NCBI RefSeq assembly: GCF_000699445.3
Contig: NC_067196.1
Location: 75,895,864-75,959,863 of the forward strand
Source: Schistosoma haematobium
Lineage: Eukaryota; Platyhelminthes; Trematoda; Strigeidida; Schistosomatidae
DNA: 64,000 bases
Direction of reading: 5' to 3'
Shown here: positions 14,601 to 29,600 of the stretch, piece after piece
Layout: every line of letters starts with the position of its first letter
How positions within the stretch are numbered: position 1 is the first letter of the stretch
The notes under the pieces: model-generated
What the model saw: the letters and a program-made list of their open reading frames with translations, nothing else
The model's database searches: none
What the model was told of the DNA's origin: nothing
Position numbers and translations under genes: made by a program

Positions 14601-17600
14601 ATAAAACCTATTCATCATATTTCTATTTTGTTTAGTCTTTTATTAATTCATTATATTTTTTGTAATTTGTAATAGTCAGGTATCACATTCATAGTAAATT
14701 CAATGAACTATGTAGATCAAACCAATTTAAGTAAAGATTTGAATATATAAGTTTCTTGATGTTAGATCATTACAAAATATACATTCAGTAAAGATCCATT
14801 TTTTATAAGCTTGCCAAATCAATGTTAGGAGAAACAAAAATCTATAAATTGATTTATTTGATGATGATGATAATAATAATAAACTTCATTACTTTTATAC
14901 TGAGTTACATTTAATAACAACCTGAACACTTCTTTATTAACTATATCAACTTTATGGCTTGTTCATCTTTCGATAATGTAATAAGAAGACGAAGATTATC
15001 AGAACTATGTGATATATTAGCGTAATACATTTCGAACAATCTGATCACACATATACGTGCTAAGAACATTTATATATAAAAATAAAAAGGTCAATTAAAC
15101 TGGAAATGGGGTAAGAGGAGACAAGGATAATAATAATAATAATGTTTGATTTAAACTTAGAAGTAAACTAGTATAATATCAAATACCATTTTACTATTTA
15201 ACATAATTACAGATTTATGTGTCAGTTAAATTGTCCCATTTTAACATTTTAGTAAATAAAGAAGGAATGAATCGAATCATAATGAAAAAACTAACTGAAA
15301 AGAAATTTCTTTGCTTGATTCGTTCCTCCTTTCATTAAATTGTCAATTTAATTTAAGGTTTTCTAAATTTTTTGGCTACATTCTTTTGAACTTTATCGAA
15401 TGTTTTAATTCCAAATAACTTTTAAGTCTTTACAATTTGATAAAGGAGTTAACAATAGGAAATTACTTCATTCATTCTTGATAGTTGCATAAATGAGAAC
15501 AGAATATTGATGCAACATAACTCGAAACCAGATAATTGATTCATTCCATTGTAATTTAATATATATGAAGCTATGAAGAAGAAGATTTAAGGAATCGAAA
15601 ATCTTAGTGATCGTTACAAATGATAGTTATATTGTATACTGAAAGATTTGATGACTCTTCAGGTACTTGCAAAAAAGACTTTAATATTAAATTACACCAG
15701 GGTTATAACTTATTTGTTATAAATCTAAACTAATGATGTCTATAATTTGATTGTTTACAGTGACCTATTACTTAATTGTTACACAAAACAATTATATAAG
15801 AAACAGACTATGTCCGTTTTAAAACATTTTAATTAAAAAGAATTATTCAACTGAATCAATGTATTTTGGGACTGTTCGAGCTCCTTTTTATCGAAGAGTT
15901 ATGCTTTCATTTTATTTAAAGTTATTCTGTAAATTGATGATATGTGTATCATACATTACTACGTATTTCTAATTATATAATAAATAGAAATTATTGATCT
16001 CAATGTTCTGAAATAATTGATACAATAAAAGAAAACGAGAGTAACGTTACCAATATACTGACGGAATGAGGCTAAATATATATATTTGATATGATACTGA
16101 TAACGTACACTAACCAGCAAACATCAATTAGTTCGCAAGTTATTACACAGAAGAGATGCATGATTTTTATTGAGTATATTTATTTCTTCAAAGTAAGACA
16201 TTCCTTTCTTGAGAAATGTAGCTTTTAGGAGTGCAATTATATGCGAAACTACGGATCATCGTCGAACAATCAGTTGAGTGGAACACGTCACTATACATCA
16301 GCTTCATTGATTATGAAAAGGTGTTTGACAGTGTAGATAACAGAATGTTATGAAACCTTCTTCGACACTATGGAGTTTCTGAGAAGATTATCAACATTAT
16401 CCGGAACTCAGACGACGAACTACAGTGCAAAGTCGTGCATTAAGAACAGCTGACAGATGCATTCCAAATGACAAGAATGTCTACTCTTCCCCTTCTTCTT
16501 TCTTTTGGTGGTTGGCTGGAGGATTATGAAAACCTTGACATCTGAGGGAAAACACGGAATACAATGGACAGCTCAGAAACAATTAGACGATCCGAACATC
16601 GCAGATGGCCTAACTCTTCTATCCCATACACACGAACAAATGCAGATGAAGACAACTAGTATAACCGAAGCCTCTGAATCAGGAGGTCTCAACATACACA
16701 TCGAAAAAAGCAAGATCCTCAAATAAAACACTGAGAACACCAACCCAATCTCACTTGATGGGGAAGCTCTGGAAGATGTGAAGACATTCACGTACCTGGA
16801 CAGCATAGTCTATGAATGTAGAGGATCAGATACAGACGCAAAGGCGAGGATTGACAAAGCAAGGGCCGCATTCCTACAATTGAAGAACATATGAAACTAA
16901 AAACAACTTTCAACCAATATCAATACAGTCAGTTCTACTGTACGGAGCTGAAACTAGAACTAGAGAACTTCTACAACCATCATCAAGAAGATACAAGTAT
17001 TTATAAATAGTTGTCTACGCAACAGACTCAACATCCACTGGTCGGATATCATCATTAGCAGCCTTCTTCGAGAGCGAACAGACCATCTTCCAGTTGAAGA
17101 AGAAATTAGGAAGAGACGATGGAGTTGGTGGATAGGACATACATTACTCAAATCATCAAACTGCATCACGATACAAACCTTAACTTGGAATCCTGAAGGG
17201 AAGCTGTAAATAGAAAAGGCAAAGAACACATTACGTCAGGAAATGGAAACAGATTTGAAAAGGATGAATAACAACTGGAAAGAGCTGGAAGGGATTGTCT
17301 GGGACAGAGTTGGACGGAGAATGCTGGTGGGTGGCTTATGCTACTCCACCTGGCGTAACAGGCGTAAGTATATATATATAGACCAATAATGCATTTTAAT
17401 TGCTTAGTTTTGTGTTTTGGTTGTCGAAATGCCAACTACATTTTAGGATGTCGTTCGACGATTTTGAAAATAATTTCACTCTACTTGAAATATGTCATTT
17501 TGGATACGCAAGCTTAGACCATAGAGATGAAATCGACAAAAAGAAAAGATGTGAGGAAATATGTTTTGCTGGTGAATGGGTTGCGAATGTAAATGCTGGA

Positions 17601-20600
17601 GGATCATTTAACTATCCAGGTAATTTTGTTTATACCATTAAACAAGTTAGTGCATGACATCGATAAGTAAATATTATCAGTTTAACATTCATATACTATT
17701 CTTAAGTTACTAATATAGCCCAGTCAAGCAATCAAATTCAAAAGTTAACAGTATATATACAAACTACCTATATATGACTTCTTCATACATAAACTTCAAT
17801 TTGAACACTATTTATTTCATATTAAAGCAGAAGCCTTTACATCAATAGGTTGTGGATTGAAAGTTAAATAACTAATTTTCCCAAATCTACCTTTACTTTT
17901 TTAAACAGTAGGTTCTAATGCTTATCACTATGCGTTTGATATTTAACTGCTGGTAACACATAATCATTGTAAACATTTGCTTAGTACTGAGTTCCAGGTT
18001 ATCGATAGAACTTATATCGAAGTTATTAAAAATCTACCAGCCTCATATATGTATTCAACAGATAAAATTCTCAGCGAAATCTATCTTAATAATCCTGTCA
18101 AAAGTAGACTTAACTAAACACTTTTATCATACATGATCTATTTTGTTTCATGAGATGTACAAATGATGATTTATCAAAATAATTAAATACAAATTTATTA
18201 TACAGAATCATTCTGTACAAATCCACAGTATTTATTTACAATTGGAGCTGACCACAATGCTAAAGTTACTAAAACACATATCATCGTAGGAGTTATGCAA
18301 GAATACAGAAGACTTTTTTATGGCGGAGATTATTTGGCTATAGGTTTTTCAATATATGAAGTAAGTAACAATAGAAATTTATAAAATACGCTTCCTGATG
18401 ATACTTTCTTTTGTGTCGTAAAAGTTTTACAAAGATTATTAATAATGGTTAAAGATAATTTAATTTTATCTTCATTAAAACAGTTGACTCTCAAATAATT
18501 GGTCAAAAAATATAATAGTTGAGAGACTATAACCTATTATTATCGTTATTATTATTACTTGATGTGTGGTAGTGACAGTAAAGTACGATTGGTCGTTGAA
18601 CATGGACAAACAGTCACAGCCTACGGAATATTCAATATATTTTTGATTGAGATCACAAATCGATGAATGTTAGATCACCATTGAAAACCTGGGAGCATTG
18701 GACGTCCGCTTCGTCCTAATATGAGACTCCTCAACAGTGTACATCCACAATCCCTCACGCGGGATTCAAAGTTAGACGTTGACACCATTTGATGCTGGCT
18801 CAATGACCTAGAGGTTAAGTATTCGCGCGCGAGACTAAAGACCCTGAGTTCGAATCCTATTTTAGGACGATTCGGCCACCCGGTGCTAGCAGGTTTTCAG
18901 TGGTGGTCTAATATTCATGGATTCCTGATCTTAATCAAAAACTTAGTTGTCTCCACAACCCCACACTGATATTAAGTATGCGATTATCCTTCCTCTCATT
19001 GATTTCTATTCTGAACTTACTGTGTGTGAGTGTTTGTGACTGTATTGAATAAAATACTCTCTTGTATTAATCTGGTTCTCTATTTTGTGGCATGAATTCT
19101 GGTTCTGATATAGCGTGATTAGTGTCATTTACGTGTTATCGTAATATACGTGTAAGGATGGTAAATATTACAACCATCTGTTATATCATTATTAATTATT
19201 TATGAGAACTTTTGTTTAAATCCGAACAGTTAAAGTAATGAAAGGGAAAGTTTACTACTTTCCACAGATTGTATGTATGATACTAATATTGCTGAGTATT
19301 TTATAACGGTCAATCCTAAATTCGATAAAGCTATACTCAGAGGTGCTAACAGTTTGTGGTGAATATCTATAAAGTGAAAGATTAAATGTAGAAGGATAAG
19401 ATAATTAATTTGAAATTTGACTGATACCGTATTTGTTCTACATGGCCATAACTTTTAAATTCTCTTCTCATACAAATCAAATTGACAACATTCATTCATC
19501 TTAAGACCTTTCTTTTATAGGTTGAAATCATGAGTCGATTAAAGCTAGACCACCATGGAAAACCTGGAAGCACTTGACGGCCATTTCGTCCTAATATGGG
19601 ACTCCTCAGCAGTGCACATCCACGATCCCGCACCACACGTTGTTCAAACCCAGGACCTACTGGCTTCGCGCGCGAGCACTTAACCACTAGACCACTGAAC
19701 CGGCATCCAACGGTGTTAATGTCTAACTTCAACCAATCCACGAAGTTGCGCCACCGTACACCATTGTCTTCAGTGAGTTGTTATCTCACAACAAACCTGG
19801 TTGAACTCCACTGGTAACGGCTTCTAGTGGTTAAGTGCTCGCGCGCGAAGCCAGTAGGTCCTGGGTTTGAACAACGTGTGGTGCGGGATCGTGGATGTGC
19901 ACTGCTGAGGAGTCCCATATTAGGACGAAATGGCCGTCAAGTGCTTCCAGGTTTTCCATGGTGGTCTAGCTTCAATCGAATCATGATTTCAACCTATGAA
20001 ATTTCTAAAAAGAACTCCATAAAACCCATTCTGACCTTTCTTTTAATTCTTCATAGTTACGTCATGTTTTTGATTCGTGAAACGATGTAATTTTTTATTT
20101 ATAAATAAACTAATTTTATAAATCACCGTGTATATAATTATACGGCTTAAGTGAATGAAATTTTCCTCGTTGAATTGCCCTTAAATTCACTTCTGTTTTA
20201 TTTGTTCTTTGTAAAAGATAAATCCCATTTATTTGTATTAGTTTATGATTGTTTATGTTATTTTATTAATAACGATCATAATTATTGTCCAGTTTACGTT
20301 TTTACTTTGTTATAATATTTGCTTATATACATATACCTATTAATCAATGATCTATGACAACAAAACTAGAAATTAATGCAAACCCTTTTTTATGGTAATT
20401 AACTTGATAATACCCCCCTCTTATTACATATTATATTGTAAAATATCATAATTATGGACTTATAACTGTAAAGCCTGATGATGAAATGATTGAAAACAAA
20501 TGTTTGCTCATATATAGTTTATTTATGCAAATATTTAACCAAAGGTGATAGGAAATATTATAAACCCTACTCTATTCCTATTTCTTGATAATTTTAAACT

Positions 20601-23600
20601 TTCTAGCAGAATAGCATGAATTCATCTTTATTTCGTTGCTTCTGGTCAGCTGCTTACAACCTGTGATATTTAAAAATCATAATTACATAATGGGTTTAAA
20701 TTACTTACATGAAAGAGTTTGATTGGAAGTTATATTGAAGACATATTTGTATAGTATAGCAAGGGTGTAAATGAATTTAATAGACTGAATATTGTAAATA
20801 TATACCTTATGTAAAAAACCAATAACTATAAATCTGAACTTCAAAGGTGATGATGTTGCAAGCACACTCAACAGGAGATTGAATACTGGGCTAGCCAGAA
20901 ATTATCCGGCGGCCAAACTTCTAATTCTGTATAAAACAACATGTCCAATAACTCTATCAAAGGTTGATAAACATCCTTATCATGTTACCGCCAATTGTAT
21001 TTATAAATTTACGTGTACCTGCCAAAACAGCTACATTGGCCGAACAGAAAGGAGGGAATATCTCAGATTTTTTGAATATGTTCCAAAACGTTTCAGAACA
21101 AGAGAAAGAAAGACTCTAAATAATGCAATCACCAAACATCTCCTTGATACAGGACATCAGGTCGATACTCTACAATCATTCAATATGATTAGTAAGCAGC
21201 CAAACTCCATTCTTCTGAAGTTTATTGAAGCAGTTGCTATCAGCCGCCAAAAACCTGATTTATGTGTTCAAAAGGAGAAGGTTATTAATTTCTCCTTACC
21301 TTGGTGACAAATATTCCTTCACCGTATCTTAATATATCTTTTTCTTTTCTTTAAACTCTTTCTTGCACTTATCACATAATTGAGTTTTACTCCAACAATC
21401 TTCCAAATTATTAATCTTATTTTATCAACTGAACTCTACTCATTTTATTTCTATCAATGTTTACTTGTTTCTAGCCTTTTGAACTGTTGTCACAATGTTC
21501 TTTTACATAAGGTATATATTTACAATATTCAGTCTATTAAATTCATTTACACCCTTGCTATACTATACAAATATGTCTTCAATATAACTTCCAACGAAAC
21601 CCTCTCATGTAAGTAATTTAAACCCATTATGTAATTATGATTTTTAAATATCACAGGTTGTAAGCAGCTGACGAGAACCTAAGAAATATAATGAATTCAT
21701 GCTATTCTGCTAGAATCTTTGTTGTTGCTCTTTCCAAAATGATAAAGGGAACTATGTGTATGGAATTTTAAGATTATGGGTGAATGGTATCTCCTATCGC
21801 AATTCACTTTATACTGACTAATAGATTCGGTATCTTGATTCTAATCAAATAATAAATGAATCTGCTGAAGGTATTGCTCTCATAAAATATTTGTTTAATT
21901 AAGAAAGAAAAAGAGGGTGATCGTATATCTTGTGTAAAGGTTGATGTTTATATTATGTACGATCATCTGTAATTATGTCCTCATATGATCAACGATTACT
22001 TCTAGTTATTATGGTATATCAACCAATGTAAGGGTGGATATCATGAAACACAAATAATAAATAACTATTGGAAAAAGATAGAGAGCACTCAGCAGTTTAT
22101 TATTCTTTATTCAACATTACTTAACAAACTGTAACAATGACTTAGGGAAAAAAGCATGTTTTATAGCAAACTGTTTAAAAATTTAATGCATTATTCAGTA
22201 AAAACTATATTTAAATTAATTTTATGAAGAACAGTTAAAAATCTATTAACTTAGGTATCTGAACTGCAAAATACATGTCTTACAGCAGAAGAATTATTAT
22301 GCCGAAAACCATTGTTAACATCAGACTACATTCCAAGACGTGAAGTAACATTAGAAGCTGACCTTTTTCCTGGAACATTTATTATAATACCATCAACATA
22401 TAATCCAAATCAAGAAGCACGATTTATTTGTCGGGTATTCTCTACTGTAAAAATGAAACAATTGTAAGTTTCAGTTGAATAACTATAACTAAATGATTAA
22501 ATTATGTTAATTTAATATCAAAACTAGTAACATTTATAACAAATCTGATTTTAAAAATATATTAAAAACTAGAGCTAACTAATGTAGTAAGTTTCGATAA
22601 TGTAATAAGAAGACGAAGACTATCAGAATTATGTGATATATTAGCGGAATGTAGTAAGCCAATCAGAAGTAGCCAAACAAGAAGGTCAATTGATGGTAAT
22701 CAAAGGTGACCTGAAGGGCAAGTGCATTTAATTAGTTAAGGAATAGATTGACTTCCTAAGCGGTATATATATACGAATATTCGTGCATTATATTTGGTAT
22801 ACAAATAAGCTACCTCATCTACTTTTGTTTTCTCGATCAAATAGTCAGGTGGGGGATTAGCACGTAGCACAACATGTATCAGTGACCGATTTCGGACACC
22901 GCCCACAATAATATTAACGCTCATAAAATGACTACTATTTTCTAAAAATAACAAGTAATCAGTTTGTGTTAGGATATGTACTAAGCATGTTTTGCTTTTA
23001 TGAGAAGTAAACGATAAAGTGTACTGAAAAAATATGAATATTATATTGATTATAATTAATCAAAGTAAGAAAGAGAATCAAAATGTTTAATTTGTTTCTG
23101 TTACGAAGGGAGTTGATGATTAACTACTTACTATATTTAAAATGCGAAAGTCAGGTCTTAGCTGTTTAAATGAAATGTCTTACGCGAATTGGACTGTTTA
23201 TTGTACATTTTGAATGTATTGAGTCAATGTTATGCCTCGAGTTTAGCAAGAGGTGAAATTGAACGAGCTCAAAACACTTTGCTTATACCTAATATTCATG
23301 TATGGACAGGTCAATGAAAACGAGATTTATCATATATCCGTGATTAAACTCTACTGAAATTAACAGGTACGATAGTTAGCTAACATAATTAGCCAACTTG
23401 TAAAGAAACCGCTATGTACTGTGTGAAGAACAATTTTCAGTTTGATAGATTGAGTAAATATATAATATAAACTTTTAATTTCCTATGTCATTTTTTCACA
23501 GTTTATCAATATCCCTTTGGAAGAAAGTATTGACATTAATGGTCGATACTCACAACAGATACTCCGACTACAACTCATACTCTTACTAAGATGATAGACT

Positions 23601-26600
23601 AAAACTTTCAATTTCAACTTAACAATGAATTTTATTATTAAGCAAATGGTATGACCCTTTAAGGCCAGTCTTTGAGAATGTATTCATTGTAAACTTGGAG
23701 TGAAAGGTAAGTATTCGTCACATGTCACCTGAAGTCGAATTATATGTATAAATAAAAAAAATTGCACCGAAAAGGCAGTAAGGAAAGCTTTCAATGAATT
23801 TTTAGTATAATCCCAGAAACTTGCACCTTGGAAGACAAAATGGTCTTCAAAGTTTGATTACACATCATCTGGTAAACTTAAGGCATAACATTGACTCAAT
23901 ACATTCAAAATGTACAATAAACAGTCCAATTCGCGTAAGACATTTCATTTAAACAGCTAAGACCTGACTTTCGCATTTTAAATATAGTAAGTAGTTAATC
24001 ATCAACTCCCTTCGTAACAGAAACAAATTAGACATTTTGATTCTCTTTCTTACTTTGATTAATTATAATCATTGAGTTCAACTCAAACGTCTGACTTTTC
24101 TTTCTTTGTAAACTCCCTAAATCTTTATTGAATTGAGTCATAGTATTAATTATATTCTAGAATGACCACCTTAAACAATAAGAAAAAAATCTTTTTTAAG
24201 AAATCGGATTCTGAACGTATTTTAAATTCCAAACAATCTATTCGTAATTGTTGAACAATTAATTTATTGAGTGCTAAATTATGTTAGAAATTTAAATGGA
24301 ATATACTTGTTTATTCGCTAAAAAGAACACAACTAATTATAATGAATTTATTGAATTCAGCAAATATTGTCAGTCTTACTTTGTCTATACATGTTAAAGG
24401 AATCCGATAATTGATAATTTCAATAGTTCAGATCATGCGTCAATTGAAACTAGACCACCATGGAAAACCTGGAAGTACTGAACGTCCTTTTAGTCCTATT
24501 TTCGGACTCCTCAGCATTGTGCATCCACGATCCTGCCTCTCAAGTTTCAAACCCAGGACCTATCGGTCTTGCGCGCAAACGCTTCACCTCTAATAAATGT
24601 TTAAAACAGATAGACTTCGGCTATCAGTAGAACTTAGGGTACCTTGTTTTCTTTATTTGAGTCTTATCAGCTAAATGCAGTGCATCCAAGTTTTCATATT
24701 TTAGTTAAAGTTACAATCCATATATTCTAAAGAACTTGTAAAAGTGATTGCATCAAGGCAGTCTACACAGGAACCATTCATGGAAATAGAGAACAACCAA
24801 AATTTAGTGAAGAAGAAGATCAATCAAACCTTATTTTATAACCATTAAGTGATTAGTTATGTTTGACCAGTAATGTGCTTTTTTTATTCACTATCCAGAG
24901 TAAGCATCAAATCGTGAATACATTCTTACGCTTGTATAACCATTAAATAAAGTTATATTAAGGGGTTTTATAATGCTACTTTAGTCTTGTGATATTTATG
25001 ACAGAATAACCGTAGTTTAACTACTACTGAGAACTAGTGAGTTTTAGTGGAACGGGGTCTGACTCCAGGTAGATCGTATGAATGATTGTTATACATATCG
25101 CTAACTATTGTATATAATCACCGACTTAAATCGCGTTAGTGAATAACGGAATTATATACGTCAAATACGAGAATGAATTTTGAATACGTATATAATCTTT
25201 GATCGGAAAGCAAAGCAAGACAAAATGAAGCGCAACGGGGAAGTGAGTGAGTCAAGTTGATTTAACCAAGCGTAAATCGACATTTATAGCCGAACAAAAA
25301 TAATTTACAGACATATGATGAACAGGGTAAGTAACTAACACACATGCAATCATTTAAAAACAGTCAGGAATGACAAGTGAATAAGTGACAGGGTTAAAAT
25401 TTGGCTTGAGAAGAATGAATAGATTGGTCTTTCCAGGAGCTAGAATAAGCTAATATGGGCTCAACATAGTAACTGACGCTACAGAGTAATAAAACATAGT
25501 TTCAACCCTAACTCCTGACAATTGGTACCCATAATCCAACCATGGGTCAAACACAGAAGTTCCGGATCTTGAGTTAACCTCTTAATGTCTAGTGAAAACA
25601 TATGACTAATTATAGTTTATGCATGTCTTGAGGTAACACTATTTTTATTGATTAATTAGCTGTTACTCTTTATTGGTGAAACATTTTAAGAAATATGTTT
25701 ATTTTTCGTTTTATCTTAGAGAACTGGATGAGGAGAATCTATACGAAGGCTTTCCAAAGGTATGTTTACATGTTATCGTATAGTAACGACAGTTTACAAT
25801 GTAAAGATAACTATTATTAATGATTTTATTCAATATTGTATATTTGGTGCAGTATAGATTTCTTAACACTAACTATTTCCTTTGCTTATTTCGTGATCGA
25901 TCCTGGCGATATATATTGAGTGATCTCCAGTTAGATGTTAGCAGTTCAGGAATTGACATCTGAATAGTGTTTATTCTTTTCAATGCATATTGCCAGGCAC
26001 CACAGTGTCTCTGATTATACGTTTTGTAACTTGTAGAGTGAAATGTCGTAAACTTTTCATAAAGTCACCTGAACAAGTTGTGCGAATAATAGACGTAGCA
26101 AAAAAAGGTGTCTCACTGAAATATATAAATGGCTGGAACAGATATCTCAGATATTCAAGCAAGCCGCTAATAACAACTATATATGTGTATTAATATTTTA
26201 CAAAATGTTAGAAGTTTTAAATATGCTCAACAACAAGGATTTTGTGAAAATTCTCAGTTGGTGTATTCTTTTTGAAGTATCACGCCACATTCTAAAAATA
26301 CAAATACTTTTGCATTGCATAAATATATTCACAAAAAAATTACTAAAGTTTTAATAATGGCATGGCATTTAGTTTTAAATATCGAACTGAACTATGCTAC
26401 TATGACTTGAAATATGGTGTCTAAGTTGAATAACATAACAAGTCAATGCAATTTGTTACAAACCAATAGGTTGTACGGATGGCAATCTAATCCCGTGATT
26501 AAAAACATTTTTCCAAGATTCTAAAATTGCACCTCTCAGTATGCTAGGACTGATTATAGCTGAAAGTAATGAGTACTCAATTAGAGCCTCAGTGTGCATA

Positions 26601-29600
26601 TCAAAACTAGGATGTTTAATAAATCTAGCTGATGAGTACTAAATAGGATAAAAGGCAGATCCCTTATTTCACTTTAAATCACTATTCACATCTGTACTGT
26701 ATACTGCTTGACGGCTCATATACACCTACTCTTTGTAAAAATAACTCAGCTAAGTTATGTGAACTCTTAGAGTACCTCCATGATTAAAATTATCAAGCAG
26801 TAATTACAATTTTAAAGAACATACCATTACTGATAGCTTAATTCAAACTAAAGACGTACGTGTATACAGCTAGGTAAACTACATCATAAAACTCATCAAA
26901 AAATCATGTACCACTTCCAATCTTGTGTAAAGAATTGAAATGTAATTTATTCACTGAATAACTCCTACCACTTAGTGAAATTACAAGTCCTTTAAATTAA
27001 AGCTATCTAAACTATTCGACTGAATAATGTTAACTGAAATGTTTTCTTAATAACATTAGTTTAACCTACTTTATCGCCTGGTTTTCATTAGTTCCTCAGA
27101 TGATATTGATATGGTAGAGAATATTTGTAGCTCAGGTGAAGGATTTTGATGGAGTTTTGTTCTCTGAGCTGGATGATTTGGTCGTGGAGCTTTCATCATT
27201 CTTCTGAACAATATCATCCAGCTCAGAGAACAAAACTCCATCAAAATCAGATGATATTAATTCGTGATGAAACATATTATAACTATGATGTTATTTACAC
27301 AAAGTTGTGATAATAATTATATTTCATTGTAAATGTAACGAAATACTATCCATTATCAACTATTGTTGTTCATTAAAAATTTCAGTCAACAGTGGAAGTT
27401 CTTCAAAATATCATGTTAGTAAGTTTAACAATGTTTCTATTGATTTGATTCATTTTAATTGGAATTTTAAGTCTAGCAATCGATAAGTTTGTGTATTTAA
27501 TAATAAAAAATTTGTGTTAGCCATAGTTATCACTGGATGATACACTTTTCCCATTTCTTAACTTTCAATATTAACAGGAATCGACCCAGCAACACATGGT
27601 CATCGTGTTTATTGATTTAATATCTCGAGTTGTAGTACTGAATATTTTGTCGAAAGAAACTGCCTCGTCATACGACAGCGTATGTGGAACTTTAATCATA
27701 TATCTTTCTGCCTGAGAAACTTTAAGTTTATCTTAGTAACATACTGTAATAAGTACTCATGAAAGTATATCGCTGGTTATCGGTTTGTTTTAGCTCTTGG
27801 TTACAAAAACAAATACTTACTTTATGATAGGCTCAGATTTGCAAATCTGTTGATTAGTGACTACACTGAATATTGTATCATTATGAATGCTTTACTTAAA
27901 AGTGATACCCTAAAAAAGTCTACATCATTTAATTAGTTATAATTATCAAAATTTTAGTGTTATTTAAATTGAATAGATGCTTTATAAGACTAAATGATCA
28001 TAGAAACGAATAATTTAGTGTTCTACTACCATTCTTATTTTGATATTGTGACTTCATTGAAAGAAGTTTTTAAAGCATGATCGAAATGATCATTTTGTTA
28101 AGTCAAACAACAGAATTTTTACTCATTCTTTTTCTTGTAGAAGGAACTTACTTCATTGGAATTAAATTTTAAGCAGTTATGTAATCCAATCACCGAAACA
28201 ATCAATTCTAGAATATTAGGAACTATTCTGGATCAATATAATTTTCGAGGTGAGTGGACTCAACCTCCTACTTTTAACTCATACTTATCCATGCTTCGTG
28301 AAAATAGAATGATTAACTCATGCTAGTTTATTTATTTGTAGTACTATATAATCATACCATACTGCTTATTAATGAATATTTTAAACATGATCTTAAATCA
28401 AAGATATAATGCATTCCATTCGTCGGTTTCATTATTAGAGGATCTTTTAAATGTTTGAGAGTTTTAACTAAAAGGTAACTCATAATTTAATAGAGATTAT
28501 TGAATTCTATTAAAAATATTATTAGTTACTAACGACGGAATTACAGAGATTCTTAATACAATTCAAAAATGATAAACTTTGAATTTCACTACACCATATA
28601 GTAGTTGGTAATTTTCTTTCCATATTTTTCTATTTCAGATTATATGATTGGTTTTACGGAATTTCCTAGTAACTTGTGTAGTAGTTTAATATCTTCAGCA
28701 TCTGTATCCTTTATAAAAAAATATCATAACAGTAATCATGATTTGATTTGCTTAACAGTAAGTAAATTTAGGAATTACACAACAGAATTATTGATTTTTG
28801 GAATTGGTTATCTGAAAATGTGGTGAAAAAGTGTGACTGTTTGTATTGGTAACAATAAAGAATGGATTTGATTAGGTCTATATTTAATCAGTGTTAAAAA
28901 TGTTCGATTTCTACTTATGGGTTTGTGTAGACACTCATATTTCGATGTGGGAAGAAAAAATAAAATCTTGTTTAAAACAGTTATTTCTTTTGACTAATTT
29001 ATATGATGCAATTAGACGACAGAGATCTACGTAATTTGTGTTATTGCGGTGGGTTTGTAAGACTTCAGAAACGGTAACTATTTTCATAAAAGCTAATCGG
29101 TTTCAGCGGATAAGGTTTGATCAACCAAGGAACGATGAGTATCTTGCTTAGACAATTGTTTATAATTACTTGTACTATTTTGATGACGGTTGTGGTAGTT
29201 CTCGAAGTTTCAGCTCCGCACAACATAAATGTCTAGAAGTTCGTATTTAACATATTCACTTTGACATTAGTTACCAGTTGTCTTGAGTTCCATATGTTTT
29301 TCAATTGTAGGAATGCGGCTCTTGCTTTACCAATCCACTCCTTTACGTCTGCACCTGATCCTCCACGGTCATCGACGATGCTGTCCAAGTGCGTGAACGT
29401 CTTCATATCTTCCAGAGCTTCTCCATCAAGTGAGATCTGGTTGTTGTTCTTCGTGTTGTGCTTGAGGATCTTGCTTTTTCCTTTGTGTATGTTGAGGTCC
29501 ACTGATTCAGAGGCTGAAGTTACACTAGTTGTCTTCATCTGTAAATGTTTGTGTGTCTGGGATAGGAGGGCTAGGTTCTCTGTGAAGTCCAAATCGTTTA

